A stretch of 5,610 nt of DNA from an uncultured Treponema sp. (lineage in GTDB: Bacteria > Spirochaetota > Spirochaetia > Treponematales > Treponemataceae), in assembly GCA_938045195.1 (NCBI GenBank), contig CALINC010000109.1, positions 1 through 5,610 of the forward strand. The letters are read 5' to 3'. Shown in pieces: positions 1 to 5,429 of this stretch. Positions within the stretch are counted from its first letter, which is position 1, and each line of letters begins with the position of its first letter. The position numbers and the translations under genes were made by a program. A model generated the notes under the pieces. The model saw only the letters and a list, made by a program, of their open reading frames with translations, was not told the DNA's origin and did not search any database.

Positions 1-52
1 TAACCTGCATTTGCGGCTTGTCCGCAATGTCAGGTTGAAGCGGGTGTTAGAT
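1..52 (-). repeat. attC site 1 (truncated at window edge)
   Basis: This site ends the EEP-enzyme cassette. GTTAGAT at 46-52 is the R'' box (ATCTAAC on minus). AACCTG at 2-7 pairs with CAGGTT at 31-36, and TTGCGG pairs with CCGCAA around a short loop. The G at 37, between GGTT and AAGCG, is the probable extrahelical base. By comparison with the next site, about 14 bp including the R' box lie left of the window. Its outer arms are almost identical to those of attC site 2, while the centre differs. Confidence 0.85.
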
Positions 53-60
53 GCTTACTT

Positions 61-825
61 CTAAAATATATTTGTTTCAACAATTGTATGGTCACTATAG
101 CTTTTTACTAATCCGTAATTCCAGATAAATGATTTTTTATTATAGTTTATCATTGAATTATTTATAAAAATATAATCATCCATAAAATAACTTTGATTTC
201 CACAATTATCACCATAAAACGTTTGCATCGGCTTATCTACTACGGATATAAATCCTTTATCATATAAATTCTTAAAAATACCATCATATTTACCGTTATA
301 CATTTTTTCATCTATATTAAAATCACCTCCAACAATATAATTAGTGCCTATTTTTTGAATTATTTCATCTCTAAAAATATAGTTAAGATGATCAACAGTT
401 ATATCTTTGCTTTCATTTGAATAATCTTTGGTATCAGTATGCAGACTTAAAATGAATAAATCTTTTTTATCACTGGTAGTCATTTTAATAAGTACAGATT
501 TACCATCATATTTAGAATTGCGAGGAAAGAATTCTTCTGTCAGATCAATGATTTTGTACGTATCCTTTATTTGTTGACTAATATATATACCAGTTCCCCA
601 CTGAAAAATCTGTTCATCTTCACTTGTATGACTTTTTTGATAAATTAAATTATCAGAATACTTTCTAACTGGATTAACCTCTTGTAAAAGTGCAATATCC
701 GGTTGTACTTTTTTAATCATAAATTCCCATGCAGAGAGATGATTGAGGTAATGATATTCATGCAATTCTTTTGACTGAAATGCATGATAATTACAATAAT
801 GCATATTCCATGTGATTATTTTCAT
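61..825 (-). CDS. Endonuclease/exonuclease/phosphatase-family hydrolase
   Basis: This 254-residue protein belongs to the metal-dependent EEP superfamily (DNase I / exonuclease III / phosphodiesterase fold). The family motifs occur in order: TWN near the N terminus (N7), LLQEV with catalytic E49, the LHTD segment with H129, GGDFN with D168 and N170, DDYIF at 216-220, and the C-terminal SDH (D245, H246). All expected metal and catalytic positions appear intact. There is no signal peptide or membrane segment, so it is probably cytoplasmic. Length is typical of a single-domain EEP protein. The start is supported by AAGGAG six bases upstream of ATG. The leader is only about 33 nt from the cassette boundary and has no evident promoter. 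The substrate cannot be read from sequence; DNA, RNA, a phospholipid head group or a small phosphodiester are all possible. Family assignment is strong, exact function unknown. Confidence 0.9.
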   Translation of the reverse strand: MKIITWNMHYCNYHAFQSKELHEYHYLNHLSAWEFMIKKVQPDIALLQEVNPVRKYSDNLIYQKSHTSEDEQIFQWGTGIYISQQIKDTYKIIDLTEEFFPRNSKYDGKSVLIKMTTSDKKDLFILSLHTDTKDYSNESKDITVDHLNYIFRDEIIQKIGTNYIVGGDFNIDEKMYNGKYDGIFKNLYDKGFISVVDKPMQTFYGDNCGNQSYFMDDYIFINNSMINYNKKSFIWNYGLVKSYSDHTIVETNIF

Positions 826-852
826 TTTTTTCTCCTTGCGTCGAAGACGTCC

Positions 853-915
853 ACCTAACTAACGCTTAACCTGCATTGCCTCAAAGGCAATGTCAGGTTG
901 AAGCGGGTGTTAGAC
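853..915 (-). repeat. attC site 2
   Basis: This site lies between the EEP gene and the chemoreceptor gene and ends the chemoreceptor cassette. R' is ACCTAAC at 853-859 (GTTAGGT on minus) and R'' is GTTAGAC at 909-915. CGCTTAACCTG at 863-873 pairs with CAGGTTGAAGCG except for one extra G on the right, the typical extrahelical base. The centre is a clean hairpin, CATTGCC...GGCAATG. The position of the extra G sets the site orientation to minus, matching the flanking genes. Confidence 0.9.
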
Positions 916-920
916 ACCAC

Positions 921-2756
921 CTATACTTTGAACTTATTTACTTCTCTTGTCAGATGCTCAATGCTCGCCTTATTCTTTTGCGTTATCTCGTTGACATCTA
1001 GGACAGCGTTACTTATTTGTACGGCGCCGGAAGCCATTTCATTCATACTGCCGGAAATAATGTGGGTAAGTTCGTCCAGCTTGAGCATTTCTTGAGCAAC
1101 GCCTTCCCCACCTTTAAGCATTTCTTCAGAACCGGCTTGTACTTCTGCCGTTACCGCATTGATATCCTTAATCGCAATAAGCACCTCTTTGCTGCCTTTT
1201 TCTTGTTCACTCATAGCTTCCATCAGTCGATGGCTCATCTCATTTACTTGTTCCGATAAGTTAAAAATAATATTGAATTTTTCTTCCGCTGTTTGCGCAG
1301 AATTTCTTAATGCCTGAATTTCACTGCTTAATGATTTTAATGTTGTAGTGATGTTTTTTCCTTGCATACTCGATTCTTCGGCAAGCTTTCTAATTTCATC
1401 AGCAACGACAGCGAAGCCCTTACCTGCCTCACCTGCATGAGCTGCTTCGATAGCGGCATTCATTGCCAAGAGATTCGTTTGACTTGCAATGTGTTGAATA
1501 ACATTACTTGCTTCAAGTAATCCGCCTGATTCTTCTGCGATCTTCTGTGTTACCGTGTTTGCACCAGACACCGTTTCTTTGCCGTCTGCAGTGGCGCTTG
1601 CAAGCGTTTTAATTACCCCATTTGTTTTATCCAGAGTCTGCGTTATTGACGCAATATTTGCGACCATTTGTTCGATTGCACTTGAAGACAGTGCAACACT
1701 GCTTGATTGGACTTCAATGCCACTATTCAGCTGTTTGATAGTACGCATAATTTCTTCCACTGTAGCGGCGGTTTCGCTGACACTTGCAGCCTGCGTCATT
1801 GCCTGCTGTTTTACCCCGTCAATGTTAGTGCTTATTTGCTGTACAGCACTTGCTGTTTCGGTCATATTGTTTGCAAGTTGAATACCGACCGCTTGCATTT
1901 CAGTTGCTCCGTTATGAATTGATGTCAACGAATCTCTCATCTTTGCAATTGTTTGATTAAAATATCCCGACATATCGGTAAGTTCATCATTACCGATTAA
2001 AGGTACATTAACCGTCAAATCACCGTTTCCAACCTCTTGAAATACGGTAATCGTTTTCGATATAGGTTTTATAATTATTTTTTTAACAATGAAAATGCTG
2101 ATAATAACAACAAAAAGCAAAATGGATAGCGAAATTGAAATGATATAAAAAACGGATTTTTTTATTCCGCTTTTTATCATTTCTTCTATATCATCAACCT
2201 GAGCACCGGTAAAGACAACATGATCGACAACACCATTTATAATTATCGGTACATACGCCGACATAAAGTTCTTACCTAATATTTTAGTTCGTCCGGCATA
2301 AGAGTTTTTAGACGAAACGGCATCATAGGCAGCCCCTTTTTCCAAATAAGAACCTACGGCTGTGCTTCCATCACTATTTTTTATTGTTGTCATAATCCGT
2401 TTAAATTCACCGTTTTCGGCGGCAAAAATAGTAACTTCAATTCCGAGCTTTTGTGCCAGCGTGTCGACCGCACTCGGATCAACGGGTTTTTCACTGCCAT
2501 ATAAAACGCCATTTACCGCTTTTAAATCTCCGTATAAAGTATGAAGATATTCCGCCCCCATATTGAGAGATGATTGAAGCTGCTTTGTTACTATATTATG
2601 AACCGCCGTGTGGGCAGTAGAATCAACGGTATAAACACTTAACGGCAAAATGACTGTAATAAAAACTACGAACGAACACAAAAAAATTCCGCCGATTTTA
2701 AAGGTCAAACTCAACCGCGCCGCATTTGTGAATGACGAAACAGTATCTTTTTTCAT
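921..2756 (-). CDS. Methyl-accepting chemotaxis protein with Cache sensor domain
   Basis: This is a complete 611-residue inner-membrane chemoreceptor that would signal to CheA/CheW. In order it has a short cytoplasmic N terminus, TM1 at about 21-43, a periplasmic sensor at about 44-200, TM2 at about 203-225, HAMP at about 226-280, and a long coiled-coil signalling domain. The sensor fits the Cache_3-Cache_2 type (VTIF..., R-I-x-TT, NSDGS, AYVPI). The highly conserved tip lies at about 422-462 (SQTNLLAMNAAIEAAHAGE, then GKGFAVVADEIRKLAEES). The arms on each side of the tip are about 155 residues, which fits the 44-heptad class. There is no C-terminal CheR-tethering pentapeptide; the protein ends NKFKV. 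The start is supported by AGAGGAG seven bases upstream. It is alone between two attC sites, so it appears to be a mobile cassette. Ligand unknown. Confidence 0.96.
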   Translation of the reverse strand: MKKDTVSSFTNAARLSLTFKIGGIFLCSFVVFITVILPLSVYTVDSTAHTAVHNIVTKQLQSSLNMGAEYLHTLYGDLKAVNGVLYGSEKPVDPSAVDTLAQKLGIEVTIFAAENGEFKRIMTTIKNSDGSTAVGSYLEKGAAYDAVSSKNSYAGRTKILGKNFMSAYVPIIINGVVDHVVFTGAQVDDIEEMIKSGIKKSVFYIISISLSILLFVVIISIFIVKKIIIKPISKTITVFQEVGNGDLTVNVPLIGNDELTDMSGYFNQTIAKMRDSLTSIHNGATEMQAVGIQLANNMTETASAVQQISTNIDGVKQQAMTQAASVSETAATVEEIMRTIKQLNSGIEVQSSSVALSSSAIEQMVANIASITQTLDKTNGVIKTLASATADGKETVSGANTVTQKIAEESGGLLEASNVIQHIASQTNLLAMNAAIEAAHAGEAGKGFAVVADEIRKLAEESSMQGKNITTTLKSLSSEIQALRNSAQTAEEKFNIIFNLSEQVNEMSHRLMEAMSEQEKGSKEVLIAIKDINAVTAEVQAGSEEMLKGGEGVAQEMLKLDELTHIISGSMNEMASGAVQISNAVLDVNEITQKNKASIEHLTREVNKFKV

Positions 2757-2806
2757 CTGTATACTCCTCTTTCTACTGTTACTTGTACGGTCGAAGAGAT
2801 GTTAAG

Positions 2807-2825
2807 CAGTTGCATATAGCAACTG
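2807..2825. repeat. Inverted repeat in chemoreceptor leader
   Basis: CAGTTGC and GCAACTG form a perfect 7-bp palindrome around the 5-base loop ATATA. It lies between the cassette boundary (2834) and the chemoreceptor ribosome binding site, so it would form a hairpin at the 5' end of the cassette transcript or serve as a protein-binding dyad. No T-run follows on the minus strand, so it is not a classic terminator. Role unknown. Confidence 0.6.
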
Positions 2826-2828
2826 TCT

Positions 2829-2892
2829 GTCTAACATTGTTTTAAACCGCAATGGGCTTGTCCCGTTGTCGGCTTTGAAAACGGTGTTATGT
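2829..2892 (-). repeat. attC site 3
   Basis: This site ends the DUF1444-like cassette and adjoins the chemoreceptor cassette. R' is GTCTAAC at 2829-2835 (GTTAGAC on minus). R'' is GTTATGT at 2886-2892, a slightly off-consensus box. TTAAACCG on the left pairs with CGG-C-TTT-G-AA on the right with unpaired C and G on the right arm, and the centre CAATGGG/CCCGTTG closes over a CTTGT loop. It belongs to the same arm subtype as site 5. Confidence 0.9.
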
Positions 2893-2896
2893 GGTT

Positions 2897-3832
2897 TTAT
2901 TTCAATTTTTGCACTAATTTATCAGGAAGTGTTATCATTCCTTTTGAAGCATTATGGATAACTTTGTAGAATTGTTTACCATCAAACCAATATATTGTAT
3001 CTGTAATGCTTCCCGGACCTTGTTGATACATATAATTTACTAATCCAATCAGTTGTACAATATCATTATTCAAAGTTTCTTTATTTATATTTTTTAGAAT
3101 TATTCCATATCTGTTTGGAATAGCTACAAAGGCACCATATTCGGAAAGATCCTTATATTTTTTATTTAAATCATAAATAGAAGAAGTAATAAAAATATTT
3201 GTATTGGAAAGCATTATAGAGACCGAAAAAGTATCTGATATTTTATATACTTCAAATTTTTCAGTATTGTTTTTAAGTGTATTTTCTTTTGCAATTTTTA
3301 AGATTTCTTTTTCAGTGATTGACCATTTTTTTACATATTCATTTGACAAGGCTTTTACTGCACTGGGAAAATCTATAACAACAACACCGATATAGTCGTC
3401 CATCGAGCAATCTGTTATTGAAGATTTTGAAATCTGTTTTTTATAATCAATCGGATATAGGCGAATTTTCAGATATTCTTTACCCGTTTCTATTTTTTCT
3501 AATTTAGGAAGAATTTCTTTTTCTTCTGTCCTTCCGTTTTTGACTTGAGAAAAATGGTCTTTAATGATACTTTCCCATTGTGATTTATCATTTTGTACAC
3601 AGATATTATATAAATTTGTCAATCCGACTTCTGTATCAACATCAAAATAATCATTCTTTTCTTTGATAATAAAATACTGTTCATTGAAGTGTTCTTCATA
3701 ATTTTGTATATGGATTTCTTTTAATTCTTTTTTTACAATATTTAAAAAAATAGTATAATCTTTAGTAGATTGAGCAGCTATTGAAAACAAAACAAATGAA
3801 TACATTATCACTACCAATAATCTTTTTTTCAT
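2897..3832 (-). CDS. Exported DUF1444 (YtpQ)-like protein
   Basis: The protein has 311 residues from the preferred start. An N-terminal Sec signal (KKR, hydrophobic stretch to about residue 18, then AAQS) without a lipobox cysteine predicts export to the periplasm. The rest resembles the poorly characterised DUF1444/YtpQ family by an ordered set of features: an RLYP strand (124-127), a W-x-(I/L)-x-E-x-E-I helix start with AKEN (170-184), FITSSIYDLN (214-223), AIPNR (237-241) and a QQGPGSITDTIYWF segment (270-283). These align in order with what I recall of Bacillus YtpQ, but identity is low and no profile search was run. An ATG 33 bases upstream (3865) is in frame but lies inside the attC R' box, so ATG 3832, with GGGAG five bases upstream and starting directly at the signal peptide, is chosen. 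The gene is very AT-rich and has no visible promoter. Confidence 0.62.
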   Translation of the reverse strand: MKKRLLVVIMYSFVLFSIAAQSTKDYTIFLNIVKKELKEIHIQNYEEHFNEQYFIIKEKNDYFDVDTEVGLTNLYNICVQNDKSQWESIIKDHFSQVKNGRTEEKEILPKLEKIETGKEYLKIRLYPIDYKKQISKSSITDCSMDDYIGVVVIDFPSAVKALSNEYVKKWSITEKEILKIAKENTLKNNTEKFEVYKISDTFSVSIMLSNTNIFITSSIYDLNKKYKDLSEYGAFVAIPNRYGIILKNINKETLNNDIVQLIGLVNYMYQQGPGSITDTIYWFDGKQFYKVIHNASKGMITLPDKLVQKLK

Positions 3833-3837
3833 CCTTT

Positions 3838-3842
3838 CTCCC
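3838..3842 (-). promoter_or_regulatory. Ribosome binding site that fixes the DUF1444-like start
   Basis: GGGAG (minus) is followed five bases later by the ATG at 3832, whose codons begin a typical signal peptide (MKKRLL). This favours that start over the in-frame ATG at 3865. A small GC hairpin, CCCC-AGT-GGGG at 3847-3857, lies just upstream in the leader. Confidence 0.65.
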
Positions 3843-3863
3843 TTCGCCCCAGTGGGGACATCC

Positions 3864-3929
3864 ATCTAACATCCGCTTAACCTGCAAACGGGCTTGCCCA
3901 ATTTGTCGGCGTTGAAACGGGTGTTAGAT
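3864..3929 (-). repeat. attC site 4
   Basis: This site ends the SnoaL/HxlR cassette and adjoins the DUF1444-like cassette. R' is ATCTAAC at 3864-3870 and R'' is GTTAGAT at 3923-3929; with neighbouring bases they form CATCTAACA/TGTTAGATG. The left inner arm (TTAACCTGC) is like sites 1 and 2, while the right arm (GTCGGCGTTGAA) is closer to sites 3 and 5, leaving a weaker stem with an unpaired C and a G-T wobble beside the usual extrahelical G. The centre GGGC/GCCC pairs well. Confidence 0.87.
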
Positions 3930-3974
3930 GTCTTTTATTTATTTTCCTATGATAATCTATAACACATAAAAATT

Positions 3975-4370
3975 CTATCCTTTGTCCCAAAATATATCTT
4001 CTGCCGATTGTTGCTCAGCAAAAGTCCATACTTCTTGTATCTTGCCATTTTCTATTTTGAATAGATCAATTCCCGGATCATTGAGCTTATCAGCTCCTTT
4101 CTCCGCTACGGAAACAACACTTGCAGCAACAAAACACTCGTTGCTCGCAGCCCAATTGGTAATAACTTTAAATGTGCCGCCGCTCCTTTTTGCGAATTCT
4201 CCTAAACGCTCTCCCAATGCTTGTTTCCCTGTGATCGTACCTGAAAGCGAACTTTCGCCTCCCATGTGCCATACAACAGTGTCGGACATTGTTGCAAAGG
4301 CTCCCGCAAAATCGCCCTTTTCCAATGCATCTCGATAAGCCGCAAAGACCTTCATTACTTCATGTTTCAT
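3975..4370 (-). CDS. SnoaL-like / NTF2-fold protein
   Basis: This 131-residue protein has the pattern of the SnoaL-like branch of the NTF2 superfamily, a small cone-shaped fold used by polyketide cyclases, isomerases and many uncharacterised proteins. The N-terminal helix (VFAAYRDALEKGDFAGAFA) is followed by the strand TVVWHM (31-36), TGKQAL (47-52), a VITNWAAS strand, and the diagnostic IDLFKIENGKIQEVWTF segment (101-117). There is no signal peptide. The start is backed by a strong GGAGG six bases upstream. A promoter (CTTACA, 17 bp, TATAAT) and a palindrome lie in the leader. It is divergent from an HxlR regulator in the same cassette, an arrangement common for small stress or redox enzymes controlled by the neighbouring regulator. 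The family is sound; substrate and catalysis are unknown, and no catalytic residues can be assigned with confidence. Confidence 0.88.
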   Translation of the reverse strand: MKHEVMKVFAAYRDALEKGDFAGAFATMSDTVVWHMGGESSLSGTITGKQALGERLGEFAKRSGGTFKVITNWAASNECFVAASVVSVAEKGADKLNDPGIDLFKIENGKIQEVWTFAEQQSAEDIFWDKG

Positions 4371-4392
4371 AACATTCCTCCAGTAAATATTT

Positions 4393-4411
4393 AGAAGTGG
4401 TTCTCACTTCT
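4393..4411. promoter_or_regulatory. Palindromic operator or leader hairpin of SnoaL-like gene
   Basis: AGAAGTG and CACTTCT form a perfect 7-5-7 inverted repeat. It begins about three bases downstream of the predicted minus-strand transcription start (about 4414) and ends 11 bases before the ribosome binding site. The position suits a repressor site blocking RNA polymerase, with the adjacent HxlR protein as the obvious candidate. A leader hairpin is the alternative. Confidence 0.55.
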
Positions 4412-4420
4412 TTAAGTGTC

Positions 4421-4449
4421 ATTATAGTCTTTAGTCTTGATTTTGTAAG
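4421..4449 (-). promoter_or_regulatory. Promoter of SnoaL-like gene
   Basis: On the minus strand CTTACA (4444-4449) and a perfect TATAAT (4421-4426) are separated by 17 bp. The -35 box matches TTGACA at four of six positions. It lies back to back with the hxlR promoter; the two -35 boxes are one base apart, so the promoters may compete or be co-regulated. It is also the nearest visible promoter upstream of the three cassettes to its left. Confidence 0.7.
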
Positions 4450-4465
4450 TACGAACATTTATAAT
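4437..4465 (+). promoter_or_regulatory. Promoter of HxlR regulator gene
   Basis: TTGATT (4437-4442) and TATAAT (4460-4465) are separated by 17 bp, close to the sigma-70 consensus. Predicted transcription starts near 4472, about 32 bases before the ATG. GAGGG at 4491-4495, eight bases before the ATG, is the ribosome binding site. Confidence 0.75.
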
Positions 4466-4469
4466 ACAT

Positions 4470-4487
4470 AGTATCAAAAATAATACT
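4470..4487. promoter_or_regulatory. Candidate HxlR autoregulatory dyad
   Basis: AGTAT and ATACT form a 5-8-5 inverted repeat over the predicted hxlR transcription start. A wider pair, TAAGTA (4446-4451) and TACTTA (4484-4489), brackets the -10 box. TACT/AGTA-type half sites are known for some HxlR/YodB regulators. The region is AT-rich, so chance symmetry is possible. Confidence 0.35.
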
Positions 4488-4503
4488 TAAGAGGGTTCTT
4501 ATA

Positions 4504-4845
4504 ATGTCGATTTATGATAAGTGTCCCTTCGCTACTACTCAAAGAGTATTGCAAGGGAAATGGGCGATTATAATTTTATATCATCTGAGTACGGGCACAA
4601 AAAGGTTTAATGAACTCGAAAGATTAATGCCTACAACAACTCGAACTGTTTTAACAAGACAGCTCCGTCAGCTTGAAAAAGATAAACTAATCGACCGCAA
4701 AGTCTTTGCCGAAGTCCCCCCTCATGTTGAATACTCTTTGAGTAAATTGGGAACTCAGTTTCAAAAAGTATTAGACGAGATTGAGATTTTTGGTTTGAAT
4801 TATATCGCCGAATTAAATAAAATGCAAAAAGGAAAAAGCGAGTAG
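4504..4845 (+). CDS. HxlR-family winged-helix transcriptional regulator
   Basis: This 113-residue, DNA-binding, probably dimeric regulator has the full HxlR signature: N-terminal CPF with C7, then LQGKW (16-20), ILYHLSTGTKRFNELERLMP, the recognition helix region TTRTVLTRQLRQLEKD (45-60), LIDR at 62-65 and the wing ending VPPHVEYSLSKLG (71-83). Length is normal for the family. In some HxlR proteins the conserved N-terminal cysteine senses electrophiles or oxidants, so redox or quinone sensing is possible here but not shown. It is the only gene on the plus strand and opposes the array direction. It shares a 133-bp control region with the divergent SnoaL-like gene and has its own promoter, which suggests that it regulates that gene and itself. 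The family call is very secure; effector and targets are inferred from context. Confidence 0.95.
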   Translation: MSIYDKCPFATTQRVLQGKWAIIILYHLSTGTKRFNELERLMPTTTRTVLTRQLRQLEKDKLIDRKVFAEVPPHVEYSLSKLGTQFQKVLDEIEIFGLNYIAELNKMQKGKSE

Positions 4846-4913
4846 AATTTTTCTCCATATATTATTTTTTATATTGAAACCTATTTATGGAATCATTTTC
4901 AATCTATAGAATG

Positions 4914-4932
4914 CTTGAAATATCAAGATTTT
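4914..4932 (+). terminator. Weak terminator-like hairpin after hxlR
   Basis: CTTGA-AATA-TCAAG is a 5-bp stem followed by ATTTT. It sits about 70 bases after the hxlR stop codon, in an AT-rich 139-bp stretch (4846-4984) with no convincing gene. The stem is short and AT-rich, so termination would be inefficient. Just before attC site 5 there is also a 5-6-5 palindrome, GACCT/AGGTC, at 4964-4979. Confidence 0.25.
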
Positions 4933-4984
4933 GTACACCTGCACGTTTTTATTGTAAATAAATGACCTGCTTGGAGGTCTGTAC

Positions 4985-5048
4985 ATCTAACAATGAGTTA
5001 AACCGCACAGACCTTGAGTCCGTGTCGGCTTTGAATTTCTTGTTATAG
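4985..5048 (-). repeat. attC site 5
   Basis: This site ends the HigA cassette and adjoins the SnoaL/HxlR cassette. R' is ATCTAAC at 4985-4991 (GTTAGAT on minus) and R'' is GTTATAG at 5042-5048 (CTATAAC on minus). On the minus strand it reads like a textbook site: TTCAAAGCCGAC in the L'' arm, GCGGTTTAACTC in the L' arm, then ATT and GTTAGAT. The L'' arm has the usual extra base. The centre (GAC...GTC within CAC...GTG) pairs with one mismatch. Confidence 0.92.
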
Positions 5049-5055
5049 CATATTA

Positions 5056-5352
5056 TTATGCATAAGCGTAGGCTTTTATTTCTTCTAATTGTGGAGCAAG
5101 CTCTAACTTTGCATTTCTTATATCAATATCATCCTGCAAAGCCATAAAATAACCGTCTGAAACTCCAAAGAATTTTGCAAGTCGTAAAGATGTATCTACC
5201 GTAATTCTTCTGCGATTATGAAGAATATCCTGAATGCGAAATGTAGGAACCTTAATTTCCTGTGCTACTTTATATGCGGAAAGTCCAAGAGGAATCAAGA
5301 ATTCTTCATTTAAGATTTCACCCATTGTCGGTGTTTCGATATACTCTGCCAT
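5056..5352 (-). CDS. higA: HigA-family antitoxin (XRE-type HTH)
   Basis: This 98-residue protein is a typical HigA/VapI antitoxin. It shows the family opening TPTMGEILNEEFLIPLGLSAYKVAQ, a helix-turn-helix at about 25-47 with LHNRRRIT, then DTSLRLAKFFG (53-63) and a YFMALQDDIDIRNAK tail. In intact modules it binds and neutralises the ribosome-dependent mRNase HigB and represses the operon. The start has AGGAG six bases upstream, and that site overlaps the stop codon of a higB remnant, the normal toxin-first coupling. The toxin upstream is reduced to about 62 bases, so the antitoxin is now solitary and probably only an autorepressor, or an anti-addiction factor against a HigB encoded elsewhere. 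Its promoter contains a palindromic operator. The cassette's right-hand boundary is not in the window. Confidence 0.93.
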   Translation of the reverse strand: MAEYIETPTMGEILNEEFLIPLGLSAYKVAQEIKVPTFRIQDILHNRRRITVDTSLRLAKFFGVSDGYFMALQDDIDIRNAKLELAPQLEEIKAYAYA

Positions 5353-5361
5353 AGTTTTCTC

Positions 5362-5423
5362 CTAGTGGTAATCCACAATTTCTACATTATAAAAGTGTCC
5401 GTCTCCGCAAAAGTCTTTATCAT
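5362..5423 (-). pseudogene. higB: higB toxin remnant with internal deletion
   Basis: On the minus strand an ATG at 5423 opens MIKTFA, a common HigB N terminus. The last codons before the antitoxin read GDGHFYNVEIVDYH and stop at 5362-5364; VEIVDYH is the usual HigB C terminus. The two ends are 62 bases apart and in different frames, and the ATG frame stops at 5382-5384 after 13 codons. A normal HigB has roughly 90-95 residues, so about 210-220 bp appear to be lost. The catalytic core is absent and no active toxin can be made. No ribosome binding site precedes the ATG, which lies at the predicted transcription start. The assignment rests on short end motifs plus position before higA. Confidence 0.75.
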
Positions 5424-5429
5424 AAGTAT

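Noticed and set aside
853..915. Rho-independent terminator interpretation of the intergenic palindromes
   Set aside because: The stems carry conserved attC boxes at both ends and no T-run follows on either strand; they may slow polymerase but are better explained as recombination sites.
898..1095. Plus-strand open frame overlapping attC site 2 and the end of the chemoreceptor gene
   Set aside because: It is antisense to a secure coding region, has no ribosome binding site, and its sequence is the shadow of the MCP reading frame.
3982..4338. 118-codon plus-strand open frame
   Set aside because: It lies entirely antisense to the SnoaL-like gene, whose family motifs, promoter and ribosome binding site are clear.
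4631..4858. 75-codon minus-strand open frame
   Set aside because: It is the antisense shadow of the HxlR gene with no supporting start signals.
4885..4986. 33-codon minus-strand frame starting with the ATG in the attC site 5 R' box
   Set aside because: No ribosome binding site, no recognisable motif, and an AT-rich non-coding look; reported only as part of the R' ATG observation.
853..5048. CRISPR-like interpretation of the regularly recurring GTTAG-containing repeats
   Set aside because: The repeats are gene-sized distances apart, vary in their centres and have attC box structure, not short identical repeats with unique spacers.
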